Assembly (NCBI RefSeq): GCF_900099655.1
Contig: NZ_FNDC01000021.1
Location: 1-43,109, forward strand
DNA from: Planococcus glaciei
GTDB lineage: Bacteria > Bacillota > Bacilli > Bacillales_A > Planococcaceae
Length of the DNA stretch: 43,109 bases
Direction: 5' to 3'
The position numbers and the translations under genes were made by a program. The notes below the pieces were generated by a model. The model made no database searches and was not told where the DNA came from. It was given only the letters and a program-made list of their open reading frames with translations. Of this stretch, positions 7,349 through 15,353 are shown one piece after another; position 1 is the stretch's first letter; the number at the start of each line of letters is the position of its first letter.

Positions 7349-8713
7349 TTATTCAGCCAATTCCAGCCACGCCACTGCTTCGCAATGCGTAGACTGCGGG
7401 AACATATCGACCGGCTGCACTTCCTGTGTGCGGTAGCCGCCGTCTTCCAGGATGCGCAAGTCGCGTGCCAGTGTTGCCGGGTTGCAGGAAACGTAAACGA
7501 CCCGTTTGGGGCGCTGCTTCAAAATCGTCTGCAGCAGCTGCTCGTCACAGCCTTTGCGCGGCGGATCGACCATCAGCACATCGGCCGTTTTGCCTTCTTT
7601 ATACCAGCGCGGAATCACTTGTTCTGCAGGACCCGCTTCAAATAACGTATTCGAAAAACCGTTCAGAGCCGCATTGCGTTTGGCGTCTTCAATTGCCTGA
7701 GGCACGATTTCAACACCCATGACAAATTTAGCGCGTTCTGCTAAAAACAACGAGATGGTCCCGATGCCGCAATACGCGTCAATTACGGTTTCATCTCCAG
7801 TCAATTGCGCGTATTCCAATGCCTGTCCGTACAGCACTTCCGTCTGTTCCGGATTGACTTGGTAAAACGAGCGGGCGGAAATTTCAAAACGCACATCACC
7901 GATGCGGTCTTCAATAACGTCTTTGCCCCAAAGCGTCAGTGTTTCATTGCCGAAAATGACATTGGTTTTTTCTCCGTTGACGTTCTGGACAATGGACGCC
8001 ACTTCAGGAACAAGCGACCGGATCAATTCGACAGCCTGGTCTCTTTGTGGGAATTTCTTTTTCTTGGTGACTAACACCACCATGATTTCACCGGTTGCGC
8101 GCCCTTTGCGGACCACGACGTGGCGAAGCATGCCGCGGTGCTTTTCTTCCTCATATGGCTCGATGCCCATTCCATGAAGGCTGTTTTTCAAGCCGGTCAT
8201 AATGGTATCGGCTTCCGGTGTCTGGATCAGGCAAATATCGGTATCCGCAATATTGTGCGAACGCGTCTGGTAAAAGCCCGCCACAACGCGCCCGTTGTCT
8301 GTGCCAAAAGGAATCTGGGATTTATTGCGGTAGCGCCACGGATGTTCCATGCCTTTGACTGGATGCACCGGCACGTCCGGCAATTTGCCGATGCGCGTGA
8401 TGGCGTCGCGGACCAATTTCTGCTTGAACGTCATCTGTCCTTCATAGGACAAATGCTGCACCTGGCAGCCGCCGCATGTATCAAATACCGGGCATGGCGC
8501 CGTTACACGGAACGGCGAAGCCTGCTCGATTTGGATCAATTTTGCAAAGCCATAAGACTTTAAAGTTTTCAACACATGGACCTGGACATCTTCCCCTGGC
8601 AAAGCACCCTGGATAAAAAGCGGATAGCCGTCGACTTTGGCAACGCCCGCTCCGTCATGCGTCAAATCTTCCACATGAACAAGCAATCGGTCATTTTTTT
8701 GTACTGGTTTCAA
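7349..8713 (-). CDS. rlmCD: 23S rRNA (uracil-C5)-methyltransferase RlmCD
   Basis: An AdoMet-dependent methyltransferase that in B. subtilis (YefA) makes both m5U747 and m5U1939 of 23S rRNA. An N-terminal TRAM domain (about 1-60) precedes a [4Fe-4S] site with Cys74, Cys80, Cys83 ([10 protein letters not shown]) and Cys161. The AdoMet motif [14 protein letters not shown], the [10 protein letters not shown] segment and the nucleophile motif [12 protein letters not shown] follow. I prefer the TTG start at 8713 (454 residues) because GGAG sits 8 nt upstream; an in-frame GTG at 8722 has no usable site. The same gene lies downstream of dgkB in B. subtilis; here a phosphoesterase, a Nudix gene and cydABS are interposed. 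Confidence 0.93.
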   Translation of the reverse strand: MKPVQKNDRLLVHVEDLTHDGAGVAKVDGYPLFIQGALPGEDVQVHVLKTLKSYGFAKLIQIEQASPFRVTAPCPVFDTCGGCQVQHLSYEGQMTFKQKLVRDAITRIGKLPDVPVHPVKGMEHPWRYRNKSQIPFGTDNGRVVAGFYQTRSHNIADTDICLIQTPEADTIMTGLKNSLHGMGIEPYEEEKHRGMLRHVVVRKGRATGEIMVVLVTKKKKFPQRDQAVELIRSLVPEVASIVQNVNGEKTNVIFGNETLTLWGKDVIEDRIGDVRFEISARSFYQVNPEQTEVLYGQALEYAQLTGDETVIDAYCGIGTISLFLAERAKFVMGVEIVPQAIEDAKRNAALNGFSNTLFEAGPAEQVIPRWYKEGKTADVLMVDPPRKGCDEQLLQTILKQRPKRVVYVSCNPATLARDLRILEDGGYRTQEVQPVDMFPQSTHCEAVAWLELAE

Positions 8714-8754
8714 TTCGTTCACTCCATTTCACATTTCACCATTGTACCACAAAA

Positions 8755-8880
8755 GAAAAGCGAAAGTGACCGTTTAGATTCGATAGGCATAAGACGAACT
8801 GGCGAAGCGGCATCTCTTCAGCCGCACAGCCAGATCGGCTTATGACCCGAGAATCTGGTCACTGCAGCTGGACAAGAAAA
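8755..8880. repeat. Structured intergenic repeat, family 2, copy C
   Basis: A 126-bp non-coding repeat that reads from GAAAAGCGAAAGTGACC to AGCTGGACAAGAAAA. Nested complementary arms are visible: AGTGAC..AGATTC with GAATCT..GTCACT outside, GGCATAAG with CTTATG inside that, and CTGGC/GCCAG and GCGGC/GCCGC innermost. It matches the repeat at 18615-18737 over its full length, with compensatory changes in the arms. Its first 33 nt recur at 8874-8906. It lies just upstream of rlmCD. I recall similar sequences being scattered through Bacillales genomes, but their function is unknown to me. Confidence 0.78.
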
Positions 8881-8906
8881 GCGAAAGTGACCGTTTAGAT
8901 TCGATA
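8874..8906. repeat. Truncated tandem copy of family 2 repeat start
   Basis: 33 nt identical to 8753-8785 (the first arm of copy C), placed directly at the end of copy C. The sequence then diverges (CGCAAATG...). It is either a truncated second insertion or a local duplication. Confidence 0.8.
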
Positions 8907-8962
8907 CGCAAATGATGGATCAAATGCAGTCAAAGGCATTTTTCACTGACAATTACAGCATT

Positions 8963-8995
8963 AAAAAACGTGGACAGGATTTTCCCTGCCCACGC
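8963..8995 (-). terminator. Terminator of the cydABS operon
   Basis: The stem CGTGGACAGG/CCTGCCCACG (8969-8978 with 8985-8994) is followed by six Ts on the minus strand, 4 nt beyond the cydS stop. Confidence 0.9.
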
Positions 8996-8998
8996 TGA

Positions 8999-9109
8999 TT
9001 ATTTGTCTTCTTTTGATGCCGCTCCGTCTTTCAGGGAAATCCAGAAACCAAACACAATGGATCCGATCAACACTAAAAACGGTGCATAAAATATAAAGAA
9101 ATCTTGCAT
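8999..9109 (-). CDS. cydS: Cytochrome bd oxidase small subunit CydS, 36 aa
   Basis: A 36-residue ORF with ATG at 9109 and AAGGAGG 7 nt upstream, starting 13 bp after cydB. It is a single hydrophobic helix (about residues 3-26, FFIFYAPFLVLIGSIVFGF) followed by a short charged cytoplasmic tail ending KEDK. This matches the third subunit found with Bacillus and Geobacillus cytochrome bd, which packs against CydA near the haems and is thought to stabilise the complex. Position, size and helix all fit. A longer in-frame extension to 9232 would overlap cydB and lacks a proper ribosome site. Confidence 0.88.
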   Translation of the reverse strand: MQDFFIFYAPFLVLIGSIVFGFWISLKDGAASKEDK

Positions 9110-9122
9110 TCCTGTTTCCTCC

Positions 9123-10157
9123 TTATGCGTGGTAATCCGATTTCCCTTTAACGTAGTCTTTATCAAACAAGAACAAACGGAACAACAGATACAGTGATGG
9201 CAACAGCAGGCCAAGCCCTGCAATAAATGCAATGATCAAGGCAATCGCCATCGATTCGTTTGTAAAACTGTCATAAATCGTCAAATACGGATACAGCAAA
9301 TACGGATAATGCGAGAAGCCGTATGCGAAAAACGCTGTAAAGAATTGGCCGATAAGCAAAATGAATGCCCAGCCGTAATTCCGGCGTTTCCAGATCAAGT
9401 AGACGGTGCCGACGAACAACAGGAACGAAATCCCGAATACCCACCACAAATCAAGAAGGCGCGCATAATGTTCCGCATTATGGCCACGCAGCTCAAAAAT
9501 GATGCCCGTAGCGGTAACGATGGCCGGACCTGCCCAGATCAGCGCATATTTGCGCATCAAATCCGTGGCTTTAGCGTCGCCGGCTTTATCTGCATACCAA
9601 GTCAGGAATACGGCAGAAATGTAAAGAACCGCTGCCAAACTCAACACGACGATGCTCCATGTTAACGGGCTTGTAAACAGCGCCCAGTAATCCAAGTACG
9701 GCTTGTCGTTTGCCATTTTGATAAAGCCGCCTTCAGACATGGCCAGTACAGGAGACAAGGAAGCCGGGAGCAAAAGCCCCGACAAGCCGTACATGAAGAT
9801 ATACCCTCTATGGTTGATTTTTGCTCCATACGTCGCAAACGCGTAATAGGACCCGCGAATGGACAGCAGAACAAGTGCGATGCTCGCCGGCACGAGGAGC
9901 GCCGTGCCGTAATAATACGCCGTCTGCGGGAAAAATCCGATGATGCCGACAAAGAAGAAGACGAAAAAGACGTTCGTCACTTCCCATACCGGCGACAAAT
10001 ACCGTTGGATGATATTCGTTAAGATATGCTGTTTGTTTGTAAATGCACTATAGGCGTTAAAGAACCCGGCGCCAAAGTCAATTGACGCCACGATGACGTA
10101 CAAGAACAGGAATAGCCACAAGACGGAGATTCCGATTATTTCAAGTGTCAAAGTCAT
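9123..10157 (-). CDS. cydB: Cytochrome bd ubiquinol oxidase subunit II
   Basis: 344 residues in about nine membrane helices, beginning MTLTLEIIGISVLWLFLFLY. CydB is the pseudo-symmetric partner of CydA in the bd-type terminal oxidase, which oxidises quinol and reduces O2 to water with high oxygen affinity and without pumping protons. The start overlaps the cydA stop (ATGA), so translation is probably coupled. Family length is about 335-345, so it is full length. The conserved GAGFFNAYSAF-type stretch of helix 1 and its exit is present. Confidence 0.93.
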   Translation of the reverse strand: MTLTLEIIGISVLWLFLFLYVIVASIDFGAGFFNAYSAFTNKQHILTNIIQRYLSPVWEVTNVFFVFFFVGIIGFFPQTAYYYGTALLVPASIALVLLSIRGSYYAFATYGAKINHRGYIFMYGLSGLLLPASLSPVLAMSEGGFIKMANDKPYLDYWALFTSPLTWSIVVLSLAAVLYISAVFLTWYADKAGDAKATDLMRKYALIWAGPAIVTATGIIFELRGHNAEHYARLLDLWWVFGISFLLFVGTVYLIWKRRNYGWAFILLIGQFFTAFFAYGFSHYPYLLYPYLTIYDSFTNESMAIALIIAFIAGLGLLLPSLYLLFRLFLFDKDYVKGKSDYHA

Positions 10158-11500
10158 TCCTGTTCACCGCCTTTTTGAGCTTCACGGTCTGCCAATTCTT
10201 TTTCAACCGGATTGCGTTTGTACATCCGTGATAAGACCACAATCGTTCCGGCCCCGAGAATAAAGTAAAGGCCAGCGAACAAAATAATCATCAAATCGAC
10301 TTGCCCGCTTGTTGTAGCTGCCTCTGAAGTCTTCATGTAGCCGCGCAGAATCCATGGCTGCCGCCCGACTTCCGTAAACCACCAGCCGGCTTCGATAGCG
10401 ATGAGCGCCAACGGGCCGCCTGCTACAATCAGCCAACGGAACCATTTCGCTTTGATGAATGACCAGCCGCGCCATGCAGCAGCGACGTAAACAAAGGAGA
10501 AGAACGCCAGCCACATGCCGATGGTCACCATCGTATCAAACAAATAATGGATCCAAAGCGGAGGTATTTCATCTTTTGGAAACTCATTAAGGCCGGTAAC
10601 TTCTGCATTTGGAAGGCTGTGCGCCAGAATGCTAAGCGCGTACGGAACTTTGATGGCGTATTTCACTTCTTCGCCGTCCAATATCCCGAACATGACTAGA
10701 CCTGCCCCTTCTTCTGTTTCAAAATGCCATTCGGCAGCCGCCAATTTTTCCGGCTGGTATTCTGCCAGGTATTTACCGGAGAAGTCACCGATCAATGCCG
10801 TCGCAATCGAGAACACCAATCCTAATTTCATTGTTAAGAACAACGCTTTTTTGTGATAGATATGATTGGAACCGCGGATCATCCGGAATGCCGCAATTGA
10901 TGCCAGCAAAAATGCGGATGTCATAAACGCAGTTGCCATCACGTGCGCCACTTTCGTCGGCATCGCCGGGCTCAGCATCGCAAGCAGCGGGCTGACATTG
11001 ACCAGTTCACCGTTCAATACTTCAAACCCTTGCGGTGAGTTCATAAATGCATTAACCACTGTGATGAACAGCGAAGATGCGGCTGCGCCAAGCGCTACCG
11101 GAATCAGCAGCAATAAATGCTTGCGCTGGTCTTCAAACCGGTCCCATGTGTATAAATAAATGCCAAGGAAAATCGCTTCAAAGAAAAAGGCGAAAACTTC
11201 CATAAACAACGGCAAGGCAATCACGTTACCCGCCAATTGCATAAAATTCGGCCACAACAAGGATAATTGCAGCCCGATGGCTGTTCCGGTTACGACCCCG
11301 ACAGCGACCGTAATAACGAAACCTCGTGCCCAGCGTCTTGCCAAAAGGATGTAGTGGTCATCGTTTTTCTTAATCCCTACCCACTGGGCAATCATGATCA
11401 TTAGTGGAACGCCTACACCTACCGTTGCATAAAGAATATGGAATGAAAGCGTCATTAACGTCAATATTCGACTCAATAGCGCTGTATCTTCAAATCCCAT
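10154..11500 (-). CDS. cydA: Cytochrome bd ubiquinol oxidase subunit I
   Basis: 448 residues from the ATG at 11500 (AAAGGAG 9 nt upstream). It carries the three haems of cytochrome bd and the quinol site. Visible are His21 in SFHILYATVGVG (the early haem-ligand histidine), the KVAHVMATAFM segment with a second conserved His, and the family signature GRQPWI in GWWFTEVGRQPWILRGYM. The quinol (Q) loop is short, as in Firmicute bd oxidases. Genes downstream for CydB and CydS complete the enzyme. No cydCD assembly transporter follows within the window. Only a weak TACAAT-like -10 is seen upstream. Confidence 0.95.
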   Translation of the reverse strand: MGFEDTALLSRILTLMTLSFHILYATVGVGVPLMIMIAQWVGIKKNDDHYILLARRWARGFVITVAVGVVTGTAIGLQLSLLWPNFMQLAGNVIALPLFMEVFAFFFEAIFLGIYLYTWDRFEDQRKHLLLLIPVALGAAASSLFITVVNAFMNSPQGFEVLNGELVNVSPLLAMLSPAMPTKVAHVMATAFMTSAFLLASIAAFRMIRGSNHIYHKKALFLTMKLGLVFSIATALIGDFSGKYLAEYQPEKLAAAEWHFETEEGAGLVMFGILDGEEVKYAIKVPYALSILAHSLPNAEVTGLNEFPKDEIPPLWIHYLFDTMVTIGMWLAFFSFVYVAAAWRGWSFIKAKWFRWLIVAGGPLALIAIEAGWWFTEVGRQPWILRGYMKTSEAATTSGQVDLMIILFAGLYFILGAGTIVVLSRMYKRNPVEKELADREAQKGGEQE

Positions 11501-11657
11501 CAATTTATTCTCCTTTCAAATTCCCTTATTTCCCGTACTCGTCTCTACACCCCTATTGTACCTTATCTCTCCTTCTTTCTTGGTTTATAAACCCTGTAAA
11601 AAGGCAATAATTAAAGGAGCTTTGAATAACTTGTGACAACAAAAAAGGGTCAAGCAA

Positions 11658-11686
11658 TTGAAATATTTCTAAATATTTAGTATTCT
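11658..11686 (+). promoter_or_regulatory. Promoter of the Nudix gene
   Basis: TTGAAA (11658-11663), 17-bp AT-rich spacer, TATTCT (11681-11686), ending 30 bp before the ATG. A standard vegetative sigma-A-type promoter. Confidence 0.65.
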
Positions 11687-11716
11687 GTTAAGAACAATAA
11701 AAAAGGATGATGCAGC

Positions 11717-12151
11717 ATGAGAACAAGACGGAAAGTATTTGCTTATATTACAAGAGGTCCCGAAGACCAGAAAGAATTATTGGTATTCGAACACCAAGGA
11801 GAACCGGAAGCAGGTCTTCAAGTCCCCGGAGGAACTATCGAAGAAGGCGAAATGCTGATCGATGCCCTGTACCGGGAAGTGCAGGAAGAAACTGGCTTGC
11901 CGCGTGCAGTACTGGAATTTGTGGGCAAGGTACACAAATACAATTATTATCCGGACCAGCAAGAAGATAAAGTATATGAACGAAACATCTTCCACTTTGA
12001 ATACACAGGCGAGCGTGTCGATTACTGGGAACACACAATTGTCAGCGATGGACAGGACAACGGGCGGACATTCATGTTCCACTGGGAGCCGGTAGCCCAT
12101 TGCCCGAAACTCGCTGCTGACCAGGATGCTGCGCTTGAATTGATGGAATAA
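11717..12151 (+). CDS. Nudix hydrolase
   Basis: 144 residues. The Nudix box is complete: Gly39-x5-Glu45-x7-REVQEETGL (Arg53, Glu54, Glu57, Glu58, Gly60), which binds the metal and cleaves a nucleoside diphosphate linked to a variable group. The substrate cannot be predicted. AAAGGATG lies 7 nt upstream of the ATG. It is one of the few plus-strand genes; it diverges from cydA and converges with the phosphoesterase gene across repeat element B. No partner gene indicates a pathway. Confidence 0.9.
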   Translation: MRTRRKVFAYITRGPEDQKELLVFEHQGEPEAGLQVPGGTIEEGEMLIDALYREVQEETGLPRAVLEFVGKVHKYNYYPDQQEDKVYERNIFHFEYTGERVDYWEHTIVSDGQDNGRTFMFHWEPVAHCPKLAADQDAALELME

Positions 12152-12172
12152 GCGATTCATATGGAAGTAAGC

Positions 12173-12206
12173 AAAAAAACCATGGATTTTTATCCATGGT
12201 TTTTTT
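12173..12206. terminator. Two-way terminator, left copy flanking element B
   Basis: The stem AAACCATGGA/TCCATGGTTT has a flanking A-run and T-run of seven each, so it works on both strands. It directly follows the Nudix gene. 33 of its 34 positions are repeated at 12669-12702. Confidence 0.9.
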
Positions 12207-12668
12207 GAGCTTGTAGACAAAAGAATTTTCACACATGATAGCTGAATCAATATCCGATTGGAGAGAAAATCCCGGATCCTCCGTTACAGCCGGACGCGGT
12301 CCGCGGGCTTGCGCCGAACTAACTCGGAACTAGCGTCCCGAGTTAGTTCGGCACTTCGTCGCTACGCTGCCCCGCTGGAGTCGCCGGCTTCCACTTTGGA
12401 TTCTTAGCGTGGAGGCTACCCGGAGGTATCGCTTTTCTTCTACAATCAGATGGTGGAGAGTCAATCGGATGATCGTTCGCTTTCAAATGAAAGTGACACT
12501 CCCAACCGGTCCGGCCACGGAGACTCCTGTGGGACCAGCGAAAGCTGAAGACCCCGCAGGAACGTTAGTGACGAGGAGGCTGAAGCTGAGCCCACGGAAA
12601 GCGAAGTGGCCGGTCCGGTTGATTTTATGCATTGCTATACATTTCATCTAGCCTTTGTCTACAGTCTG
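12207..12668. repeat. Intergenic element B (462 bp) bounded by inverted repeats and duplicated terminator
   Basis: Same plan as element A. The left end AGCTTGTAGACAAAAG and right end GCCTTTGTCTACAGTCTGA are near-perfect inverted repeats over GTAGACAAA. The left module is 12271-12403 (CCCGGATCC, CCGCGGGCTTGCGCC, CCCGCTGGAGTCGCCGGC). The right module is 12502-12621, closed by CCAACCGGTCCGGCCAC and GTGGCCGGTCCGGTTG. The inner palindrome CCGAACTAACTCGG / CCGAGTTAGTTCGG lies in the left module. It is flanked on each side by a copy of the local CCATGG terminator, which is unrelated to the one around element A. No convincing coding sequence is present. Confidence 0.78.
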
Positions 12669-12702
12669 AAAAAAACCATGGATTTTCATCCATGGTTTTT
12701 TT
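12669..12702. terminator. Two-way terminator, right copy flanking element B
   Basis: Identical to 12173-12206 except for one loop base. It serves the phosphoesterase gene arriving on the minus strand. Confidence 0.9.
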
Positions 12703-12731
12703 GTCTTTACTTATAGTAGAAAGGTCTTCAC

Positions 12732-13379
12732 TCAAATATCCCGAAGATCTGTTTTTTCATTCACAAATCCGATAATTTCTCCATTCGGCTTCACTTTCAC
12801 TCCAGTTAAATACCCATTGTATACAGCGCCTGTATCAATATTCCACGCATGGCTTTGCTCCTCGTACAGCGGTTCTTTACGCGGTGTGTGGCCGATGATT
12901 TGAAGTTTGCCGATATTCTTCAACGGGCTGCGGTTCCACAGAATGCCGTACACATCCCGTTCAACCAGAGGATTTTCTGCACGCAGAGAAATCCCTGCAT
13001 GGCTGACAAACAATCCGTCGGTTTCAAAGAATAAAGGCCGGCTTCTCAGCCACTCCATGTCCGACTCAAAATCACGATCCGCCTGTTCGTACTGGGCGAG
13101 TGTTTCTGCTCCGCCCTGCCTTAGCCAATTCGGGTTCGGACCATGGAAAACATGCTCTTCCATTTCGAGTTCGTGGTTGCCTTTCAAGAAAATGGCTTGC
13201 TCAGGCCACTCCGCATTCATTTGCCTCGCTATAGCCACTACTTCAGGCGCGTGGTTTCCCCTGTCTATCAAATCCCCTACTTGGACCAGCACTTCATTTT
13301 CTTTGTCCCATTCGCGGGCAATCAACTGGCTGAACGTGTGATAACAGCCGTGTACATCACCGACCACAAAATAATTCAT
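12732..13379 (-). CDS. Calcineurin-like metallophosphoesterase (PrpE/PP2A-like)
   Basis: 215 residues with the bimetal phosphoesterase signature in order: GDVHG (7-11), GDLIDRG (35-41), GNHE (67-70), then IIGHTP and a late WNIDTGAVYNG. This layout is shared by bacterial Ser/Thr phosphatases of the lambda-phosphatase and PrpE type and by Ap4A hydrolases, so the substrate (phosphoprotein or dinucleotide) is open. AAAGGAGG lies 9 nt before the ATG. It lies between the dgkB terminator and element B, on the same strand as dgkB but probably transcribed separately. Confidence 0.88.
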   Translation of the reverse strand: MNYFVVGDVHGCYHTFSQLIAREWDKENEVLVQVGDLIDRGNHAPEVVAIARQMNAEWPEQAIFLKGNHELEMEEHVFHGPNPNWLRQGGAETLAQYEQADRDFESDMEWLRSRPLFFETDGLFVSHAGISLRAENPLVERDVYGILWNRSPLKNIGKLQIIGHTPRKEPLYEEQSHAWNIDTGAVYNGYLTGVKVKPNGEIIGFVNEKTDLRDI

Positions 13380-13417
13380 CTCACCGAGCCTCCTTTGTTA
13401 AAAGAAAAAATAAAGAT

Positions 13418-13452
13418 GCGAAAAGACCAAATCGATCCCGATCTGGCCTTTT
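13418..13452 (-). terminator. Terminator of dgkB
   Basis: The 10-bp stem (13425-13434 with 13439-13448, with G-T pairs) is followed on the minus strand by TTTT; it begins 24 bp past the dgkB stop. Confidence 0.75.
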
Positions 13453-13471
13453 GCTTATGGAAGTTCCACTC

Positions 13472-14383
13472 TTATTCTTGGTCTTGTTCTTCAATTGAAG
13501 AGATCGGAACCATTACTTCGATATGGCGTGCATGGTTCACAAATGTGGCCGGCAGCAATCCGCCATATTCCCCGTCCAGATTTAAAAGAACCCGTTCATT
13601 GGAAGATACGGAAATTTTGCTGGCTTTTGCATAGATGACATGGGGATCGGATAAATGTTCTCCGCGCAAGGCCAAAGACGCCACCCGGATAAACTCCGCC
13701 ATGTTCAATTCTTTTAAAATCAACAAGGTGAATTTCCCGTCATTGATGCTGGCATCAGGCGCCAGCTTTTCAAATCCGCCAACGGAATTCGTCAGCCCGA
13801 TTAAAAACAACATGGCCTTGTCGTCAAAAACTTGGCCGTCGTATTCAATCCGGACATTGGAGGCACGGATGGACGGCAGCATTTCGATGCCTTTTAAATA
13901 ATAGGCCAACTGCCCAAGCACCGTCTTCAATTTGCTTGGCACTTCATACGTAAGTTCGGTCAATCTGCCGCCTCCGGCAATATTGATGAAATAACGTTCA
14001 TTCATCATGCCGACATCGACGGGGATCGATTTGCCCTGAATAATGATATCAACAGCTTTATTGATATCCCGGGGAATGTGGACGGCACGTGCAAAATCAT
14101 TTGTCGTCCCCATGGGAATCAAACCAATTTTCGGCCGTTTTTCAAATTGGGATACCCCTGCAACCACTTCGTTCAAGGTTCCGTCTCCGCCAACTGCAAC
14201 AATCAAGTCATAGTTTCTATTTACTGCAATGGAGGCGGCTACCGTGGCATCACCTTCGCCCGTAGTGGCGTGGCAGGATGTTTCGTATCCCGCTTTCTCC
14301 ATTTTTTCAAGCACTTCCGGAAGGTGTTTGCGGAACAATTCGCGTCCGGAAGTCGGATTGTAAATGATTCGTGCTCGTTTCAT
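13472..14383 (-). CDS. dgkB: Diacylglycerol kinase DgkB
   Basis: 303 residues of the DAGK catalytic family (LCB5/YegS fold). The nucleotide-binding elements IYNPTSGRE (7-15) and VGGDGTLNEVV (64-74) are present, and the C-terminal half forms the lipid-binding beta domain. In Gram-positives the soluble kinase phosphorylates the diacylglycerol left after lipoteichoic acid synthesis and returns it to phospholipid synthesis. B. subtilis dgkB (yerQ) sits in the same place between gatB and rlmCD. GAAAGG lies about 11 nt before the ATG. A terminator follows. Confidence 0.93.
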   Translation of the reverse strand: MKRARIIYNPTSGRELFRKHLPEVLEKMEKAGYETSCHATTGEGDATVAASIAVNRNYDLIVAVGGDGTLNEVVAGVSQFEKRPKIGLIPMGTTNDFARAVHIPRDINKAVDIIIQGKSIPVDVGMMNERYFINIAGGGRLTELTYEVPSKLKTVLGQLAYYLKGIEMLPSIRASNVRIEYDGQVFDDKAMLFLIGLTNSVGGFEKLAPDASINDGKFTLLILKELNMAEFIRVASLALRGEHLSDPHVIYAKASKISVSSNERVLLNLDGEYGGLLPATFVNHARHIEVMVPISSIEEQDQE

Positions 14384-14531
14384 ACCCTATTCAGCCTTTC
14401 TCAACGTTCTATAGAATAAGACTCCTTTAGTCAGCAGGAAGTTGCCATCAAGAAAACGCCGGCGGCTGAACATAGAACTTTGCAATCTGCCCAGTCTTCG
14501 CCCTTAAAAATTTCCGTTTTCTTCTCGCTAA

Positions 14532-14556
14532 GAAAAAGCCGGCATCGAGCCGGCCA
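14532..14556 (-). terminator. Terminator of the thioredoxin-fold gene
   Basis: The perfect 6-bp GCCGGC/GCCGGC stem (14538-14543 with 14549-14554) is followed by five Ts on the minus strand, about 12 bp past the stop. Confidence 0.88.
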
Positions 14557-14565
14557 TCCCCATTC

Positions 14566-15126
14566 TTACTTCAGTACGTCAAAAAAAGTCTTGCGCAAGT
14601 CTTCATAAACCGCTTGCCAAAAATCACTGTTCCAAGTAAAGCCATCGGATATTTCACCGATTACTGTTTTTAAATTCAAATCAAATTGAGGATCGTCTTT
14701 TTCAGGAAGAACCGATCTTTTTTCCATCACGAACTCCTGGACTTTTGGTGCACGCGGTCCCCAGTCCCCCAACACTTCGCCTTCTTTTGAAAGGATAATG
14801 TATTTCGGTATGGAGCGGCCGCCGTTCGTCAAATACTGGTCCATCAATTCCAAATTCTGATCGCGGTATACACAGCGCACTTTTACATCCGCCGCTTCTG
14901 TAATTTTCCGCAACACCGCATTGTTCATCATCGCATCGCCGCACCAATCTTCTGTAATGACCAAAACATGCGGCTGCTTTTCTTTTAACAAGCTGATGAA
15001 TTCCGGATCTTCCGGCAGTTCGAATTTCTCGTAGATGGAATAAGATTTTTCCTGGTTCGACTCCATTTGAGCCATATAGCTCTCTAACGTAATCGCATTT
15101 TCAAAATACTGCTGTTCCGTTGACAT
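14566..15126 (-). CDS. Thioredoxin-fold family protein with WCGD motif
   Basis: 186 residues resembling the thioredoxin-like proteins common in Bacillales. The expected active-site stretch reads ITEDWCGDAMMN (58-69). There is one cysteine (Cys62) where thioredoxins have CxxC, so an ordinary dithiol-disulfide reductase activity is unlikely; a one-Cys redox, chaperone or adaptor role would fit better. The conserved cis-Pro region appears as GGRSIPKYIIL. No signal peptide is visible, so it is cytoplasmic. AAAGGAG lies a rather long 13 nt before the ATG. It is a single-gene unit between the gatCAB and dgkB terminators. Confidence 0.82.
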   Translation of the reverse strand: MSTEQQYFENAITLESYMAQMESNQEKSYSIYEKFELPEDPEFISLLKEKQPHVLVITEDWCGDAMMNNAVLRKITEAADVKVRCVYRDQNLELMDQYLTNGGRSIPKYIILSKEGEVLGDWGPRAPKVQEFVMEKRSVLPEKDDPQFDLNLKTVIGEISDGFTWNSDFWQAVYEDLRKTFFDVLK

Positions 15127-15316
15127 AATAAGATCACTTCTCCTTTATCCTGCTTTCATACCCAGTAGATTACCCTTCTCACACACAGTAAAAACTCAAA
15201 TGAATCAACTTCACATGGTTCAGTGTTTCAGGTGAAGTTTCTCTTTATCCTTAGTTTACTTGTAGTAAGTGGAAGCTTCAACCTATTTTAAGCTTTAGAC
15301 CGTTAATATGAAGACA

Positions 15317-15346
15317 TTAAAAAGATGGCCCGTGAAAGGGCCATCT
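15317..15346 (-). terminator. Terminator of the gatCAB operon
   Basis: The perfect 8-bp stem GATGGCCC/GGGCCATC (15324-15331 with 15338-15345) is followed by five Ts on the minus strand, close behind the gatB stop. Confidence 0.92.
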
Positions 15347-15353
15347 CATCATC

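Noticed and set aside
8753..8906. A minimal CRISPR-like repeat-spacer-repeat (33-nt repeats)
   Set aside because: The intervening 88 nt is the rest of a repeat family also found at 18615, the repeats are not in an array, and no cas genes are near.
11600..11645. A Rex operator upstream of cydA (TTGTGA-type sequence at 11630-11639)
   Set aside because: Only one half-site is present (CTTGTGACAAC); the second half of TTGTGAA-N4-TTCACAA is missing.
12409..12651. An 80-codon open frame on the plus strand inside element B
   Set aside because: It covers the right module and its inverted repeats; composition and lack of a ribosome site mark it as chance.
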